A stretch of DNA of 64,000 nucleotides from Auanema rhodensis (GCA_964057225.1 CAXKVF010000072.1:372001-436000), one strand, 5' to 3'. Shown: positions 39,265-54,752, numbered from the stretch's first letter. The notes: generated by a model from the sequence alone, not told the origin. A program made the numbers and translations.

Positions 39265-40672
39265 GCATAAATTAAAGTTCACGTAAATTTCAAAGTCATG
39301 GTTACCATGCACCAATATCAATAAAAATTTGTTTTTAGACTAATATGGACATGAGGAATCTAATTTTGAAAACCGCATCTCTTTATCTTTCACGTGAAGC
39401 GAGTTACATACCGAGTGCACATCACGTGTACATTTAATTAGCATAAATTAAAGTTCACGTAAATTTCAAAGTCATGGTTACCATGCACCAATATCAATCA
39501 AAATTTGTTTTTAGACTAATATGGACATGGGGAATCTAATTTTGAAAACCGCATCTCTTCATCTTTCACATGAAGCGAGTTACATACCAAGTGCACATCA
39601 CGTGTACATTTAATTAGCATAAATTAAAGTTCACGTAAATTTCAAAGTCATGGTTACCATGCACCAATATCAATAAAAATTTGTTTTTAGACTAATATGG
39701 ACATGGGGAATCTAATTTTGAAAACCGCATCTCTTTATCTTTCACGTGAAGCGAGTTACATACCAAGTGCACATCACGTGTACATTTAATTAGCATAAAT
39801 TAAAGTTCACGTAAATTTCAAAGTCATGGTTACCATGCACCAATATCAATAAAAATTTGTTTTTAGACTAATATGGACATGAGGAATCTAATTTTGAATA
39901 CCGCATCTCTTTATCTTTCACGTGAAGCGAGTTACATACCGAGTGCACATCACGTGTACATTTAATTAGCATAAATTAAAGTTCACGTAAATTTCAAAGT
40001 CATGGTTACCATGCACCAATATCAATAAAAATTTGTTTTTAGACTAATATGGACATGGGGAATCTAATTTTGAAAACCGCATCTCTTCATCTTTCACGTG
40101 AAGCGAGTTACATACCAAGTGCACATCACGTGTAAATTTAATTAGCATAAATTAAAGTTCACGAAAATTTCAAAGTCATGGTTACCATGAACCAATATCA
40201 ATAAAAATTTGTTTTTAGACTAATATGGACATGGGTAATCTAATTTTGAAAACCGCATCTCTTTATCTTTCACGTGAAGCGAGTTACATACCAAGTGCAC
40301 ATCACGTGTACATTTAATTAGCATAAATTAAAGTTCACGTAAATTTCAAAGTCATGGTTACCATGCACCAATATCAATAAAAATTTGTTTTTAGACTAAT
40401 ATGGACATGGGGAATCTAATTTTGAAAACCGCATCTCTTCATCTTTCACGTGAAGCGAGTTACATACCAAGTGCACATCACGTGTACATTTAATTAGCAT
40501 AAATTAAAGTTCACGTAAATTTCAAAGTCATGGTTACCATGAACCAATATCAATAAAAATTTGTTTTTAGACTAATATGGACATGGGGAATCTAATTTTG
40601 AAAACCGCATCTCTTTATCTTTCACGTGAAGCGAGTTACATACCAAGTGCACATCACGTGTACATTTAATTA
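39265..40672 (+). repeat. 8-monomer HOR unit, copy 2 (M223-M230)
   Basis: Adjacent tandem copy of M215-M222. I see no difference between the copies over 1408 bp, which makes this a very recent duplication. Its three-monomer core (90A+149G; 120C+167A; 20A+46A+92T) is also found at M260-M262 and M288-M290, so this core predates the doublet. Confidence 0.9.
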
Positions 40673-42256
40673 GCATAAATTAAAGTTCACGTAAATTTCA
40701 AAGTCATGGTTACCATGCACCAATATCAATAAAAATTTGTTTTCAGACTAATATGGACATGGGGAATCTAATTTTGAAAACCGCATCTCTTTATCTTTCA
40801 CGTGAAGCGAGTTACATACCAAGTGCACATCACGTGTACATTTAATTAGCATAAATTAAAGTTCACGTAAATTTCAAAGTCATGGTTACCATGCACCAAT
40901 ATCAATAAAAATTTGTTTTTAGACTAATATGGACATGGGGAATCTAATTTTGAAAACCGCATCTCTTTATCTTTCACGTGAAGCGAGTTACATACCAAGT
41001 GCACATCACGTGTACATTTAATTAGCATAAATTAAAGTTCACGTAAATTTCAAAGTCATGGTTACCATGAAGCAATATCAATAAAAATTTGTTTTTAGAC
41101 TAATATGGACATGGGGAATCTAATTTTGAAAACCGCATCTCTTTATCTTTCACGTGAAGCGAGTTACATACCAAGTGCACATCACGTGTACATTTAATTA
41201 GCATAAATTAAAGTTCACGTAAATTTCAAAGTCATGGTTACCATGAAGCAATATCAATAAAAATTTGTTTTTAGACTAATATGGACATGGGGAATCTAAT
41301 TTTGAAAACCGCATCTCTTTATCTTTCACGTGAAGCGAGTTACATACCAAGTGCACATCACGTGTACATTTAATTAGCATAAATTAAAGTTCACGTAAAT
41401 TTCAAAGTCATGGTTACCATGCACCAATATCAATAAAAATTTGTTTTTAGACTAATATGGACATGGGGAATCTAATTTTGAAAACCGCATCTCTTTATCT
41501 TTCACGTGAAGCGAGTTACATACCAAGTGCACATCACGTGTACATTTAAATAGCATAAATTAAAGTTCACGTAAATTTCAAAGTCATGGTTACCATGAAG
41601 CAATATCAATAAAAATTTGTTTTTAGACTAATATGGACATGGGGAATCTAATTTTGAAAACCGCATCTCTTTATCTTTCACGTGAAGCGAGTTACATACC
41701 AAGTGCACATCACGTGTACATTTAATTAGCATAAATTAAAGTTCACGTAAATTTCAAAGTCATGGTTACCATGAACCAATATCAATAAAAATTTGTTTTT
41801 AGACTAATATGGACATGGGGAATCTAAGTTTGAAAACCGCATCTCTTTATCTTTCACGTGAAGCGAGTTACATACCAAGTGCACATCACGTGTACATTTA
41901 ATTAGCATAAATTAAAGTTCACGTAAATTTCAAAGTCATGGTTACCATGCACCAATATCAATAAAAATTTGTTTTTAGACTAATATGGACATGGGGAATC
42001 TAATTTTGAAAACCGCATCTCTTTATCTTTCACGTGAAGCGAGTTACATACCAAGTGCACATCACGTGTACATTTAATTAGCATAAATTAAAGTTCACGT
42101 AAATTTCAAAGTCATGGTTACCATGAACCAATATCAATAAAAATTTGTTTTTAGACTAATATGGACAAGGGGAATCTAATTTTGAAAACCGCATCTCTTT
42201 ATCTTTCACGTGAAGCGAGTTACATACCAAGTGCACATCACGTGTACATTTAATTA
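40673..42256 (+). repeat. Mixed monomers M231-M239
   Basis: Nine monomers with 72C (M231), the GAAGC variant (M233, M234, M236), 174A (M235), 46A+100G (M237) and 46A+88A (M239). M239 is the rightmost 88A monomer of the window. The GAAGC and 100G monomers foreshadow the 28-monomer unit that follows. No multi-monomer period is evident here. Confidence 0.75.
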
Positions 42257-45200
42257 GCATAAATTAAAGTTCACGTAAATTTCAAAGTCATGGTTACCAT
42301 GCACCAATATCAATAAAAATTTGTTTTTAGACTAATATGGACATGGGGAATCTAATTTTGAAAACCGCATCTCTTTATCTTTCACGTGAAGCGAGTTACA
42401 TACCAAGTGCACATCACGTGTACATTTAATTAGCATAAATTAAAGTTCACGTAAATTTCAAAGTCATGGTTACCATGCACCAATATCAATAAAAATTTGT
42501 TTTTAGACTAATATGGACATGGGGAATTTAATTTTGAAAACCGCATCTCTTTATCTTTCACGTGAAGCGAGTTACATACCAAGTGCACATCACGTGTACA
42601 TTTAATTAGCATAAATTAAAGTTCACGTAAATTTCAAAGTCATGGTTACCATGCACCAATATCAATAAAAATTTGTTTTTAGACTAATATGGACATGGGG
42701 AATCTAATTTTGAAAACCGCATCTCTTTATCTTTCACGTGAAGCGAGTTACATACCAAGTGCACATCACGTGTACATTTAATTAGCATAAATTAAAGTTC
42801 ACGTAAATTTCAAAGTCATGGTTACCATGCACCAGTATCAATAAAAATTTGTTTTTAGACTAATATGGACATAGGGAATCTAATTTTGAAAACCGCATCT
42901 CTTTATCTTTCACGTGAAGCGAGTTACATACCAAGTGCACATCACGTGTACATTTAATTAGCATAAATTAAAGTTCACGTAAATTTCAAAGTCATGGTTA
43001 CCATGCACCAATATCAATAAAAATTTGTTTTTAGACTAATATGGACATGGGGAATCTAATTTTGAAAACCGCATCTCTTTATCTTTCACGTGAAGCGAGT
43101 TACATACCAAGTGCACATCACGTGTACATTTAATTAGCATAAATTAAAGTTCACGTAAATTTCAAAGTCATGGTTACCATGCACCAATATCAATAAAAAT
43201 TTGTTTTTAGACTAATATGGACATGGGGAATCTAATTTTGAAAACCGCATCTCTTTATCTTTCACGTGAAGCGAGTTACATACCAAGTGCACATCACGTG
43301 TACATTTAACTAGCATAAATTAAAGTTCACGTAAATTTCAAAGTCATGGTTACCATGAAGCAATATCAATAAAAATTTGTTTTTAGACTAATATGGACAT
43401 GGGGAATCTAATTTTGAAAACCGCATCTCTTTATCTTTCACGTGAAGCGAGTTACATACCAAGTGCACATCACGTGTACATTTAATTAGCATAAATTAAA
43501 GTTCACGTAAATTTCAAAGTCATGGTTACCATGAAGCAATATCAATAAAAATTTGTTTTTAGACTAATATGGACATGGGGAATCTAATTTTGAAAACCGC
43601 ATCTCTTTATCTTTCACGTGAAGCGAGTTACATACCAAGTGCACATCACGTGTACATTTAATTAGCATAAATTAAAGTTCACGTAAATTTCAAAGTCATG
43701 GTTACCATGAACCAATATCAATAAAAATTTGTTTTTAGACTAATATGGACATGGGGAATCTAAGTTTGAAAACCGCATCTCTTTATCTTTCACGTGAAGC
43801 GAGTTACATACCAAGTGCACATCACGTGTACATTTAATTAGCATAAATTAAAGTTCACGTAAATTTCAAAGTCATGGTTACCATGCACCAATATCAATAA
43901 AAATTTGTTTTTAGACTAATATGGACATGGGGAATCTAATTTTGAAAACCGCATCTCTTTATCTTTCACGTGAAGCGAGTTACATACCAAGTGCACATCA
44001 CGTGTACATTTAATTAGCATAAATTAAAGTTCACGTAAATTTCAAAGTCATGGTTACCATGCACCAATATCAATAAAAATTTGTTTTTAGACTAATATGG
44101 ACATGGGGAATCTAATTTTGAAAACCGCATCTCTTTATCTTTCACGTGAAGCGAGTTACATACCAAGTGCACATCACGTGTACATTTAATTAGCATAAAT
44201 TAAAGTTCACGTAAATTTCAAAGTCATGGTTACCATGCACCAGTATCAATAAAAATTTGTTTTTAGACTAATATGGACATAGGGAATCTAATTTTGAAAA
44301 CCGCATCTCTTTATCTTTCACGTGAAGCGAGTTACATACCAAGTGCACATCACGTGTACATTTAATTAGCATAAATTAAAGTTCACGTAAATTTCAAAGT
44401 CATGGTTACCATGCACCAATATCAATAAAAATTTGTTTTTAGACTAATATGGACATGGGGAATCTAATTTTGAAAACCGCATCTCTTTATCTTTCACGTG
44501 AAGCGAGTAACATACCAAGTGCACATCACGTGTACATTTAATTAGCATAAATTAAAGTTCACGTAAATTTCAAAGTCATGGTTACCATGCACCAATATCA
44601 ATAAAAATTTGTTTTTAGACTAATATGGACATGGGGAATCTAATTTTGAAAACCGCATCTCTTTATCTTTCACGTGAAGCGAGTTACATGCCAAGTGCAC
44701 ATCACGTGTACATTTAATTAGCATAAATTAAAGTTCACGTAAATTTCAAAGTCATGGTTACCATGCACCAATATCAATAAAAATTTGTTTTTAGACTAAT
44801 ATGGACATGGGGAATCTAATTTTGAAAACCGCATCTCTTTATCTTTCACGTGAAGCGAGTTACATACCAAGTGCACATCACGTGTACATTTAATTAGCAT
44901 AAATTAAAGTTCACGTAAATTTCAAAGTCATGGTTACCACGCACCAATATCAATAAAAATTTGTTTTTAGACTAATATGGACATGGGGAATCTAATTTTG
45001 AAAACCGCATCTCTTTATCTTTCACGTGAAGCGAGTTACATACCAAGTGCACATCACGTGTACATTTAATTAGCATAAATTAAAGTTCACGTAAATTTCA
45101 AAGTCATGGTTACCATGCACCAATATCAATAAAAATTTGTTTTTAGACTAATATGGACATGGGGAATCTAATTTTGAAAACCGCATCTCTTTATCTTTCA

Positions 45201-47184
45201 CGTGAAGCGAGTTACATACCAAGTGCACATCACGTGTACATTTAATTAGCATAAATTAAAGTTCACGTAAATTTCAAAGTCATGGTTACCATGCACCAAT
45301 ATCAATAAAAATTTGTTTTTAGACTAATATGGACATGGGGAATCTAATTTTGAAAACCGCATCTCTTTATCTTTCACGTGAAGCGAGTTACATACCAAGT
45401 GCACATCACGTGTACATTTAATTAGCATAAATTAAAGTTCACGTAAATTTCAAAGTCATGGTTACCATGCACCAATATCAATAAAAATTTGTTTTTAGAC
45501 TAATATGGACATGGGGAATCTAATTTTGAAAACCGCATCTCTTTATCTTTCACGTGAAGCGAGTTACATACCAAGTGCACATCACGTGTACATTTAATTA
45601 GCATAAATTAAAGTTCACGTAAATTTCAAAGTCATGGTTACCATGCACCAATATCAATAAAAATTTGTTTTTAGACTAATATGGACATGGGGAATCTAAT
45701 TTTGAAAACCGCATCTCTTTATCTTTCACGTGAAGCGAGTTACATACCAAGTGCACATCACGTGTACATTTAATTAGCATAAATTAAAGTTCACGTAAAT
45801 TTCAAAGTCATGGTTACCATGCACCAATATCAATAAAAATTTGTTTTTAGACTAATATGGACATGAGGAATCTAATTTTGAAAACCGCATCTCTTTATCT
45901 TTCACGTGAAGCGAGTTACATACCGAGTGCACATCACGTGTACATTTAATTAGCATAAATTAAAGTTCACGTAAATTTCAAAGTCATGGTTACCATGCAC
46001 CAATATCAATAAAAATTTGTTTTTAGACTAATATGGACATGGGGAATCTAATTTTGAAAACCGCATCTCTTCATCTTTCACGTGAAGCGAGTTACATACC
46101 AAGTGCACATCACGTGTAAATTTAATTAGCATAAATTAAAGTTCACGAAAATTTCAAAGTCATGGTTACCATGAACCAATATCAATAAAAATTTGTTTTT
46201 AGACTAATATGGACATGGGTAATCTAATTTTGAAAACCGCATCTCTTTATCTTTCACGTGAAGCGAGTTACATACCAAGTGCACATCACGTGTACATTTA
46301 ATTAGCATAAATTAAAGTTCACGTAAATTTCAAAGTCATGGTTACCATGCACCAATATCAATAAAAATTTGTTTTTAGACTAATATGGACATGGGGAATC
46401 TAATTTTGAAAACCGCATCTCTTTATCTTTCACGTGAAGCGAGTTACATACCAAGTGCACATCACGTGTACATTTAATTAGCATAAATTAAAGTTCACGT
46501 AAATTTCAAAGTCATGGTTACCATGAAGCAATATCAATAAAAATTTGTTTTTAGACTAATATGGACATGGGGAATCTAATTTTGAAAACCGCATCTCTTT
46601 ATCTTTCACGTGAAGCGAGTTACATACCAAGTGCACATCACGTGTACATTTAATTAGCATAAATTAAAGTTCACGTAAATTTCAAAGTCATGGTTACCAT
46701 GCACCAATATCAATAAAAATTTGTTTTTAGACTAATATGGACATGGGGAATCTAATTTTGAAAACCGCATCTCTTTATCTTTCACGTGAAGCGAGTTACA
46801 TACCAAGTGCACATCACGTGTACATTTAATTAGCATAAATTAAAGTTCACGTAAATTTCAAAGTCATGGTTACCATGCACCAATATCAATAAAAATTTGT
46901 TTTTAGACTAATATGGATATGGGGAATCTAATTTTGAAAACCGCATCTCTTTATCTTTCACGTGAAGCGAGTTACATACCAAGTGCACATCACGTGTACA
47001 TTTAATTAGCATAAATTAAAGTTCACGTAAATTTCAAAGTCATGGTTACCATGCACCAATATCAATAAAAATTTGTTTTTAGACTAATATGGACATGGGT
47101 AATCTAATTTTGAAAACCGCATCTCTTTATCTTTCACGTGAAGCGAGTTACATACCAAGTGCACATCACGTGTACATTTAATTA
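42257..47184 (+). repeat. 28-monomer HOR unit, copy 1 (M240-M267)
   Basis: A 4928-bp unit. Markers by monomer: 96T (M241); 51G+89A (M243); 174C (M245); GAAGC (M246, M247); 46A+100G (M248); 51G+89A (M251); 141A (M252); 146G (M253); 44C (M255); 90A+149G (M260); 120C+167A (M261); 20A+46A+92T (M262); GAAGC (M264); 92T (M267). The only private change I see is 86T in M266 (base 46918). The repeated 51G+89A eight monomers apart shows an older 8-monomer period inside the unit. Confidence 0.9.
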
Positions 47185-50100
47185 GCATAAATTAAAGTTC
47201 ACGTAAATTTCAAAGTCATGGTTACCATGCACCAATATCAATAAAAATTTGTTTTTAGACTAATATGGACATGGGGAATCTAATTTTGAAAACCGCATCT
47301 CTTTATCTTTCACGTGAAGCGAGTTACATACCAAGTGCACATCACGTGTACATTTAATTAGCATAAATTAAAGTTCACGTAAATTTCAAAGTCATGGTTA
47401 CCATGCACCAATATCAATAAAAATTTGTTTTTAGACTAATATGGACATGGGGAATTTAATTTTGAAAACCGCATCTCTTTATCTTTCACGTGAAGCGAGT
47501 TACATACCAAGTGCACATCACGTGTACATTTAATTAGCATAAATTAAAGTTCACGTAAATTTCAAAGTCATGGTTACCATGCACCAATATCAATAAAAAT
47601 TTGTTTTTAGACTAATATGGACATGGGGAATCTAATTTTGAAAACCGCATCTCTTTATCTTTCACGTGAAGCGAGTTACATACCAAGTGCACATCACGTG
47701 TACATTTAATTAGCATAAATTAAAGTTCACGTAAATTTCAAAGTCATGGTTACCATGCACCAGTATCAATAAAAATTTGTTTTTAGACTAATATGGACAT
47801 AGGGAATCTAATTTTGAAAACCGCATCTCTTTATCTTTCACGTGAAGCGAGTTACATACCAAGTGCACATCACGTGTACATTTAATTAGCATAAATTAAA
47901 GTTCACGTAAATTTCAAAGTCATGGTTACCATGCACCAATATCAATAAAAATTTGTTTTTAGACTAATATGGACATGGGGAATCTAATTTTGAAAACCGC
48001 ATCTCTTTATCTTTCACGTGAAGCGAGTTACATACCAAGTGCACATCACGTGTACATTTAATTAGCATAAATTAAAGTTCACGTAAATTTCAAAGTCATG
48101 GTTACCATGCACCAATATCAATAAAAATTTGTTTTTAGACTAATATGGACATGGGGAATCTAATTTTGAAAACCGCATCTCTTTATCTTTCACGTGAAGC
48201 GAGTTACATACCAAGTGCACATCACGTGTACATTTAACTAGCATAAATTAAAGTTCACGTAAATTTCAAAGTCATGGTTACCATGAAGCAATATCAATAA
48301 AAATTTGTTTTTAGACTAATATGGACATGGGGAATCTAATTTTGAAAACCGCATCTCTTTATCTTTCACGTGAAGCGAGTTACATACCAAGTGCACATCA
48401 CGTGTACATTTAATTAGCATAAATTAAAGTTCACGTAAATTTCAAAGTCATGGTTACCATGAAGCAATATCAATAAAAATTTGTTTTTAGACTAATATGG
48501 ACATGGGGAATCTAATTTTGAAAACCGCATCTCTTTATCTTTCACGTGAAGCGAGTTACATACCAAGTGCACATCACGTGTACATTTAATTAGCATAAAT
48601 TAAAGTTCACGTAAATTTCAAAGTCATGGTTACCATGAACCAATATCAATAAAAATTTGTTTTTAGACTAATATGGACATGGGGAATCTAAGTTTGAAAA
48701 CCGCATCTCTTTATCTTTCACGTGAAGCGAGTTACATACCAAGTGCACATCACGTGTACATTTAATTAGCATAAATTAAAGTTCACGTAAATTTCAAAGT
48801 CATGGTTACCATGCACCAATATCAATAAAAATTTGTTTTTAGACTAATATGGACATGGGGAATCTAATTTTGAAAACCGCATCTCTTTATCTTTCACGTG
48901 AAGCGAGTTACATACCAAGTGCACATCACGTGTACATTTAATTAGCATAAATTAAAGTTCACGTAAATTTCAAAGTCATGGTTACCATGCACCAATATCA
49001 ATAAAAATTTGTTTTTAGACTAATATGGACATGGGGAATCTAATTTTGAAAACCGCATCTCTTTATCTTTCACGTGAAGCGAGTTACATACCAAGTGCAC
49101 ATCACGTGTACATTTAATTAGCATAAATTAAAGTTCACGTAAATTTCAAAGTCATGGTTACCATGCACCAGTATCAATAAAAATTTGTTTTTAGACTAAT
49201 ATGGACATAGGGAATCTAATTTTGAAAACCGCATCTCTTTATCTTTCACGTGAAGCGAGTTACATACCAAGTGCACATCACGTGTACATTTAATTAGCAT
49301 AAATTAAAGTTCACGTAAATTTCAAAGTCATGGTTACCATGCACCAATATCAATAAAAATTTGTTTTTAGACTAATATGGACATGGGGAATCTAATTTTG
49401 AAAACCGCATCTCTTTATCTTTCACGTGAAGCGAGTAACATACCAAGTGCACATCACGTGTACATTTAATTAGCATAAATTAAAGTTCACGTAAATTTCA
49501 AAGTCATGGTTACCATGCACCAATATCAATAAAAATTTGTTTTTAGACTAATATGGACATGTGGAATCTAATTTTGAAAACCGCATCTCTTTATCTTTCA
49601 CGTGAAGCGAGTTACATGCCAAGTGCACATCACGTGTACATTTAATTAGCATAAATTAAAGTTCACGTAAATTTCAAAGTCATGGTTACCATGCACCAAT
49701 ATCAATAAAAATTTGTTTTTAGACTAATATGGACATGGGGAATCTAATTTTGAAAACCGCATCTCTTTATCTTTCACGTGAAGCGAGTTACATACCAAGT
49801 GCACATCACGTGTACATTTAATTAGCATAAATTAAAGTTCACGTAAATTTCAAAGTCATGGTTACCACGCACCAATATCAATAAAAATTTGTTTTTAGAC
49901 TAATATGGACATGGGGAATCTAATTTTGAAAACCGCATCTCTTTATCTTTCACGTGAAGCGAGTTACATACCAAGTGCACATCACGTGTACATTTAATTA
50001 GCATAAATTAAAGTTCACGTAAATTTCAAAGTCATGGTTACCATGCACCAATATCAATAAAAATTTGTTTTTAGACTAATATGGACATGGGGAATCTAAT

Positions 50101-52112
50101 TTTGAAAACCGCATCTCTTTATCTTTCACGTGAAGCGAGTTACATACCAAGTGCACATCACGTGTACATTTAATTAGCATAAATTAAAGTTCACGTAAAT
50201 TTCAAAGTCATGGTTACCATGCACCAATATCAATAAAAATTTGTTTTTAGACTAATATGGACATGGGGAATCTAATTTTGAAAACCGCATCTCTTTATCT
50301 TTCACGTGAAGCGAGTTACATACCAAGTGCACATCACGTGTACATTTAATTAGCATAAATTAAAGTTCACGTAAATTTCAAAGTCATGGTTACCATGCAC
50401 CAATATCAATAAAAATTTGTTTTTAGACTAATATGGACATGGGGAATCTAATTTTGAAAACCGCATCTCTTTATCTTTCACGTGAAGCGAGTTACATACC
50501 AAGTGCACATCACGTGTACATTTAATTAGCATAAATTAAAGTTCACGTAAATTTCAAAGTCATGGTTACCATGCACCAATATCAATAAAAATTTGTTTTT
50601 AGACTAATATGGACATGGGGAATCTAATTTTGAAAACCGCATCTCTTTATCTTTCACGTGAAGCGAGTTACATACCAAGTGCACATCACGTGTACATTTA
50701 ATTAGCATAAATTAAAGTTCACGTAAATTTCAAAGTCATGGTTACCATGCACCAATATCAATAAAAATTTGTTTTTAGACTAATATGGACATGAGGAATC
50801 TAATTTTGAAAACCGCATCTCTTTATCTTTCACGTGAAGCGAGTTACATACCGAGTGCACATCACGTGTACATTTAATTAGCATAAATTAAAGTTCACGT
50901 AAATTTCAAAGTCATGGTTACCATGCACCAATATCAATAAAAATTTGTTTTTAGACTAATATGGACATGGGGAATCTAATTTTGAAAACCGCATCTCTTC
51001 ATCTTTCACGTGAAGCGAGTTACATACCAAGTGCACATCACGTGTAAATTTAATTAGCATAAATTAAAGTTCACGAAAATTTCAAAGTCATGGTTACCAT
51101 GAACCAATATCAATAAAAATTTGTTTTTAGACTAATATGGACATGGGTAATCTAATTTTGAAAACCGCATCTCTTTATCTTTCACGTGAAGCGAGTTACA
51201 TACCAAGTGCACATCACGTGTACATTTAATTAGCATAAATTAAAGTTCACGTAAATTTCAAAGTCATGGTTACCATGCACCAATATCAATAAAAATTTGT
51301 TTTTAGACTAATATGGACATGGGGAATCTAATTTTGAAAACCGCATCTCTTTATCTTTCACGTGAAGCGAGTTACATACCAAGTGCACATCACGTGTACA
51401 TTTAATTAGCATAAATTAAAGTTCACGTAAATTTCAAAGTCATGGTTACCATGAAGCAATATCAATAAAAATTTGTTTTTAGACTAATATGGACATGGGG
51501 AATCTAATTTTGAAAACCGCATCTCTTTATCTTTCACGTGAAGCGAGTTACATACCAAGTGCACATCACGTGTACATTTAATTAGCATAAATTAAAGTTC
51601 ACGTAAATTTCAAAGTCATGGTTACCATGCACCAATATCAATAAAAATTTGTTTTTAGACTAATATGGACATGGGGAATCTAATTTTGAAAACCGCATCT
51701 CTTTATCTTTCACGTGAAGCGAGTTACATACCAAGTGCACATCACGTGTACATTTAATTAGCATAAATTAAAGTTCACGTAAATTTCAAAGTCATGGTTA
51801 CCATGCACCAATATCAATAAAAATTTGTTTTTAGACTAATATGGACATGGGGAATCTAATTTTGAAAACCGCATCTCTTTATCTTTCACGTGAAGCGAGT
51901 TACATACCAAGTGCACATCACGTGTACATTTAATTAGCATAAATTAAAGTTCACGTAAATTTCAAAGTCATGGTTACCATGCACCAATATCAATAAAAAT
52001 TTGTTTTTAGACTAATATGGACATGGGTAATCTAATTTTGAAAACCGCATCTCTTTATCTTTCACGTGAAGCGAGTTACATACCAAGTGCACATCACGTG
52101 TACATTTAATTA
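47185..52112 (+). repeat. 28-monomer HOR unit, copy 2 (M268-M295)
   Basis: Adjacent tandem copy of M240-M267: all the listed shared markers recur exactly 28 monomers later. The only private change I see is 90T in M281 (base 49562), so the copies differ at about two of 4928 positions. Outside the pair, M239 (46A+88A) and M296 (120C) do not match their counterparts, so there are only two copies. The boundary could be off by one monomer because M240 and M268 are near-consensus. Confidence 0.9.
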
Positions 52113-54752
52113 GCATAAATTAAAGTTCACGTAAATTTCAAAGTCATGGTTACCATGCACCAATATCAATAAAAATTTGTTTTTAGACTAATATGGACAT
52201 GGGGAATCTAATTTTGAAAACCGCATCTCTTCATCTTTCACGTGAAGCGAGTTACATACCAAGTGCACATCACGTGTACATTTAATTAGCATAAATTAAA
52301 GTTCACGTAAATTTCAAAGTCGTGGTTACCATGCACCAATATCAATAAAAATTTGTTTTTAGACTAATATGGACATGGGGAATCTAATTTTGAAAACCGC
52401 ATCTCTTTATCTTCCACGTTAAGCGAGTTACATACCAAGTGCACATCACGTGTACATTTAATTAGCATAAATTAAAGTTCACGTAAATTTCAAAGTCATG
52501 GTTACCATGCACCAGTATCAATAAAAATTTGTTTTTAGACTAATATGGACATGGGGAATCTAATTTTGAAAACCGCATCTCTTTATCTTTCACGTGAAGC
52601 GAGTTACATACCAAGTGCACATCACGTGTACATTTAATTAGCATAAATTAAAGTTCACGTAAATTTCAAAGTCATGGTTACCATGCACCAATATCAATAA
52701 AAATTCGTTTTTAGACTAATATGGACATGGGGAATCTAATTTTGAAAACCGCATCTCTTTATCTTTCACGTGAAGCGAGTTACATACCAAGTGCACATCA
52801 CGTGTACATTTAATTAGCATAAATTAAAGTTCACGTAAATTTCAAAGTCATGGTTACCATGAACCAATATCAATAAAAATTTGTTTTTAGACTAATATGG
52901 ACATGGGGAATCTAAGTTTGAAAACCGCATCTCTTTATCTTTCACGTGAAGCGAGTTACATACCAAGTGCACATCACGTGTACATTTAATTAGCATAAAT
53001 TAAAGTTCACGTAAATTTCAAAGTCATGGTTACCATGAACCAATATCAATAACAATTTGTTTTTAGACTAATATGGACATGGGGAATCTAAGTTTGAAAA
53101 CCGCATCTCTTTATCTTTCACGTGAAGCGAGTTACATACCAAGTGCACATCACGTGTACATTTAATTAGCATAAATTAAAGTTCACGTAAATTTCAAAGT
53201 CATGGTTACCATGCACCAATATCAATAAAAATTTGTTTTTAGACTAATATGGACATGGGGAATCTAATTTTGAAAATCGCATCTCTTTATCTTTCACGTG
53301 AAGCGAGTTACATACCAAGTGCACATCACATGTACATTTAATTAGCATAAATTAAAGTTCACGTAAATTTCAAAGTCATGGTTACCATGCACCAATATCA
53401 ATAAAAATTCGTTTTTAGACTAATATGGACATGGGGAATCTAATTTTGAAAACCGCATCTCTTTATCTTTCACGTGAAGCGAGTTACATACCAAGTGCAC
53501 ATCACGTGTACATTTAATTAGCATAAATTAAAGTTCACGTAAATTTCAAAGTCATGGTTACCATGCACCAATATCAATAAAAATTTGTTTTTAGACTAAT
53601 ATGGACATGGGGAATCTAATTTTGAAAACCGCATCTCTTTATCTTTCACGTGAAGCGAGTTACATACCAAGTGCACATCACGTGTACATTTAATTAGCAT
53701 AAATTAAAGTTCACGTAAATTTCAAAGTCATGGTTACCATGAACCAATATCAATAAAAATTTGTTTTTAGACTAATATGGACATGGGGAATCTAAGTTTG
53801 AAAACCGCATCTCTTTATCTTTCACGTGAAGCGAGTTACATACCAAGTGCACATCACGTGTACATTTAATTAGCATAAATTAAAGTTCACGTAAATTTCA
53901 AAGTCATGGTTACCATGAACCAATATCAATAAAAATTTGTTTTTAGACTAATATGGACATGGGGAATCTAAGTTTGAAAACCGCATCTCTTTATCTTTCA
54001 CGTGAAGCGAGTTACATACCAAGTGCACATCACGTGTACATTTAATTAGCATAAATTAAAGTTCACGTAAATTTCAAAGTCATGGTTACCATGCACCAAT
54101 ATCAATAAAAATTTGTTTTTAGACTAATATGGACATGGGGAATCTAATTTTGAAAACCGCATCTCTTTATCTTTCACGTGAAGCGAGTTACATACCAAGT
54201 GCACATCACGTGTACATTTAATTAGCATAAATTAAAGTTCACGTAAATTTCAAAGTCATGGTTACCATGCACCAATATCAATAAAAATTTGTTTTTAGAC
54301 TAATATGGACATGGGGAATCTAATTTTGAAAACCGCATCTCTTTATCTTTCACGTGAAGCGAGTTACATACCAAGTGCACATCACGTGTACATTTAATTA
54401 GCATAAATTAAAGTTCACGTAAATTTCAAAGTCATGGTTACCATGCACCAATATCAATAAAAATTTGTTTTTAGACTAATATGGACATGGGGAATCTAAT
54501 TTTGAAAACCGCATCTCTTTATCTTTCACGTGAAGCGAGTTACATACCAAGTGCACATCACGTGTACATTTAATTAGCATAAATTAAAGTTCACGTAAAT
54601 TTCAAAGTCATGGTTACCATGCACCAATATCAATAAAAATTTGTTTTTAGACTAATATGGACATGGGGAATCTAATTTTGAAAACCGCATCTCTTTATCT
54701 TTCACGTGAAGCGAGTTACATACCAAGTGCACATCACGTGTACATTTAATTA
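52113..54752 (+). repeat. Mixed monomers M296-M310
   Basis: Variants here are 120C (M296); 34G+126C+132T (M297); 51G (M298); 66C (M299, M303); 46A+100G pairs (M300-M301 and M305-M306, five monomers apart, with a private 61C in M301); and 109T with 162A (M302). M307-M310 are near-consensus. The M297 triple reappears in M340 and M350, linking this stretch to the 10-monomer unit near the right end. Confidence 0.75.
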
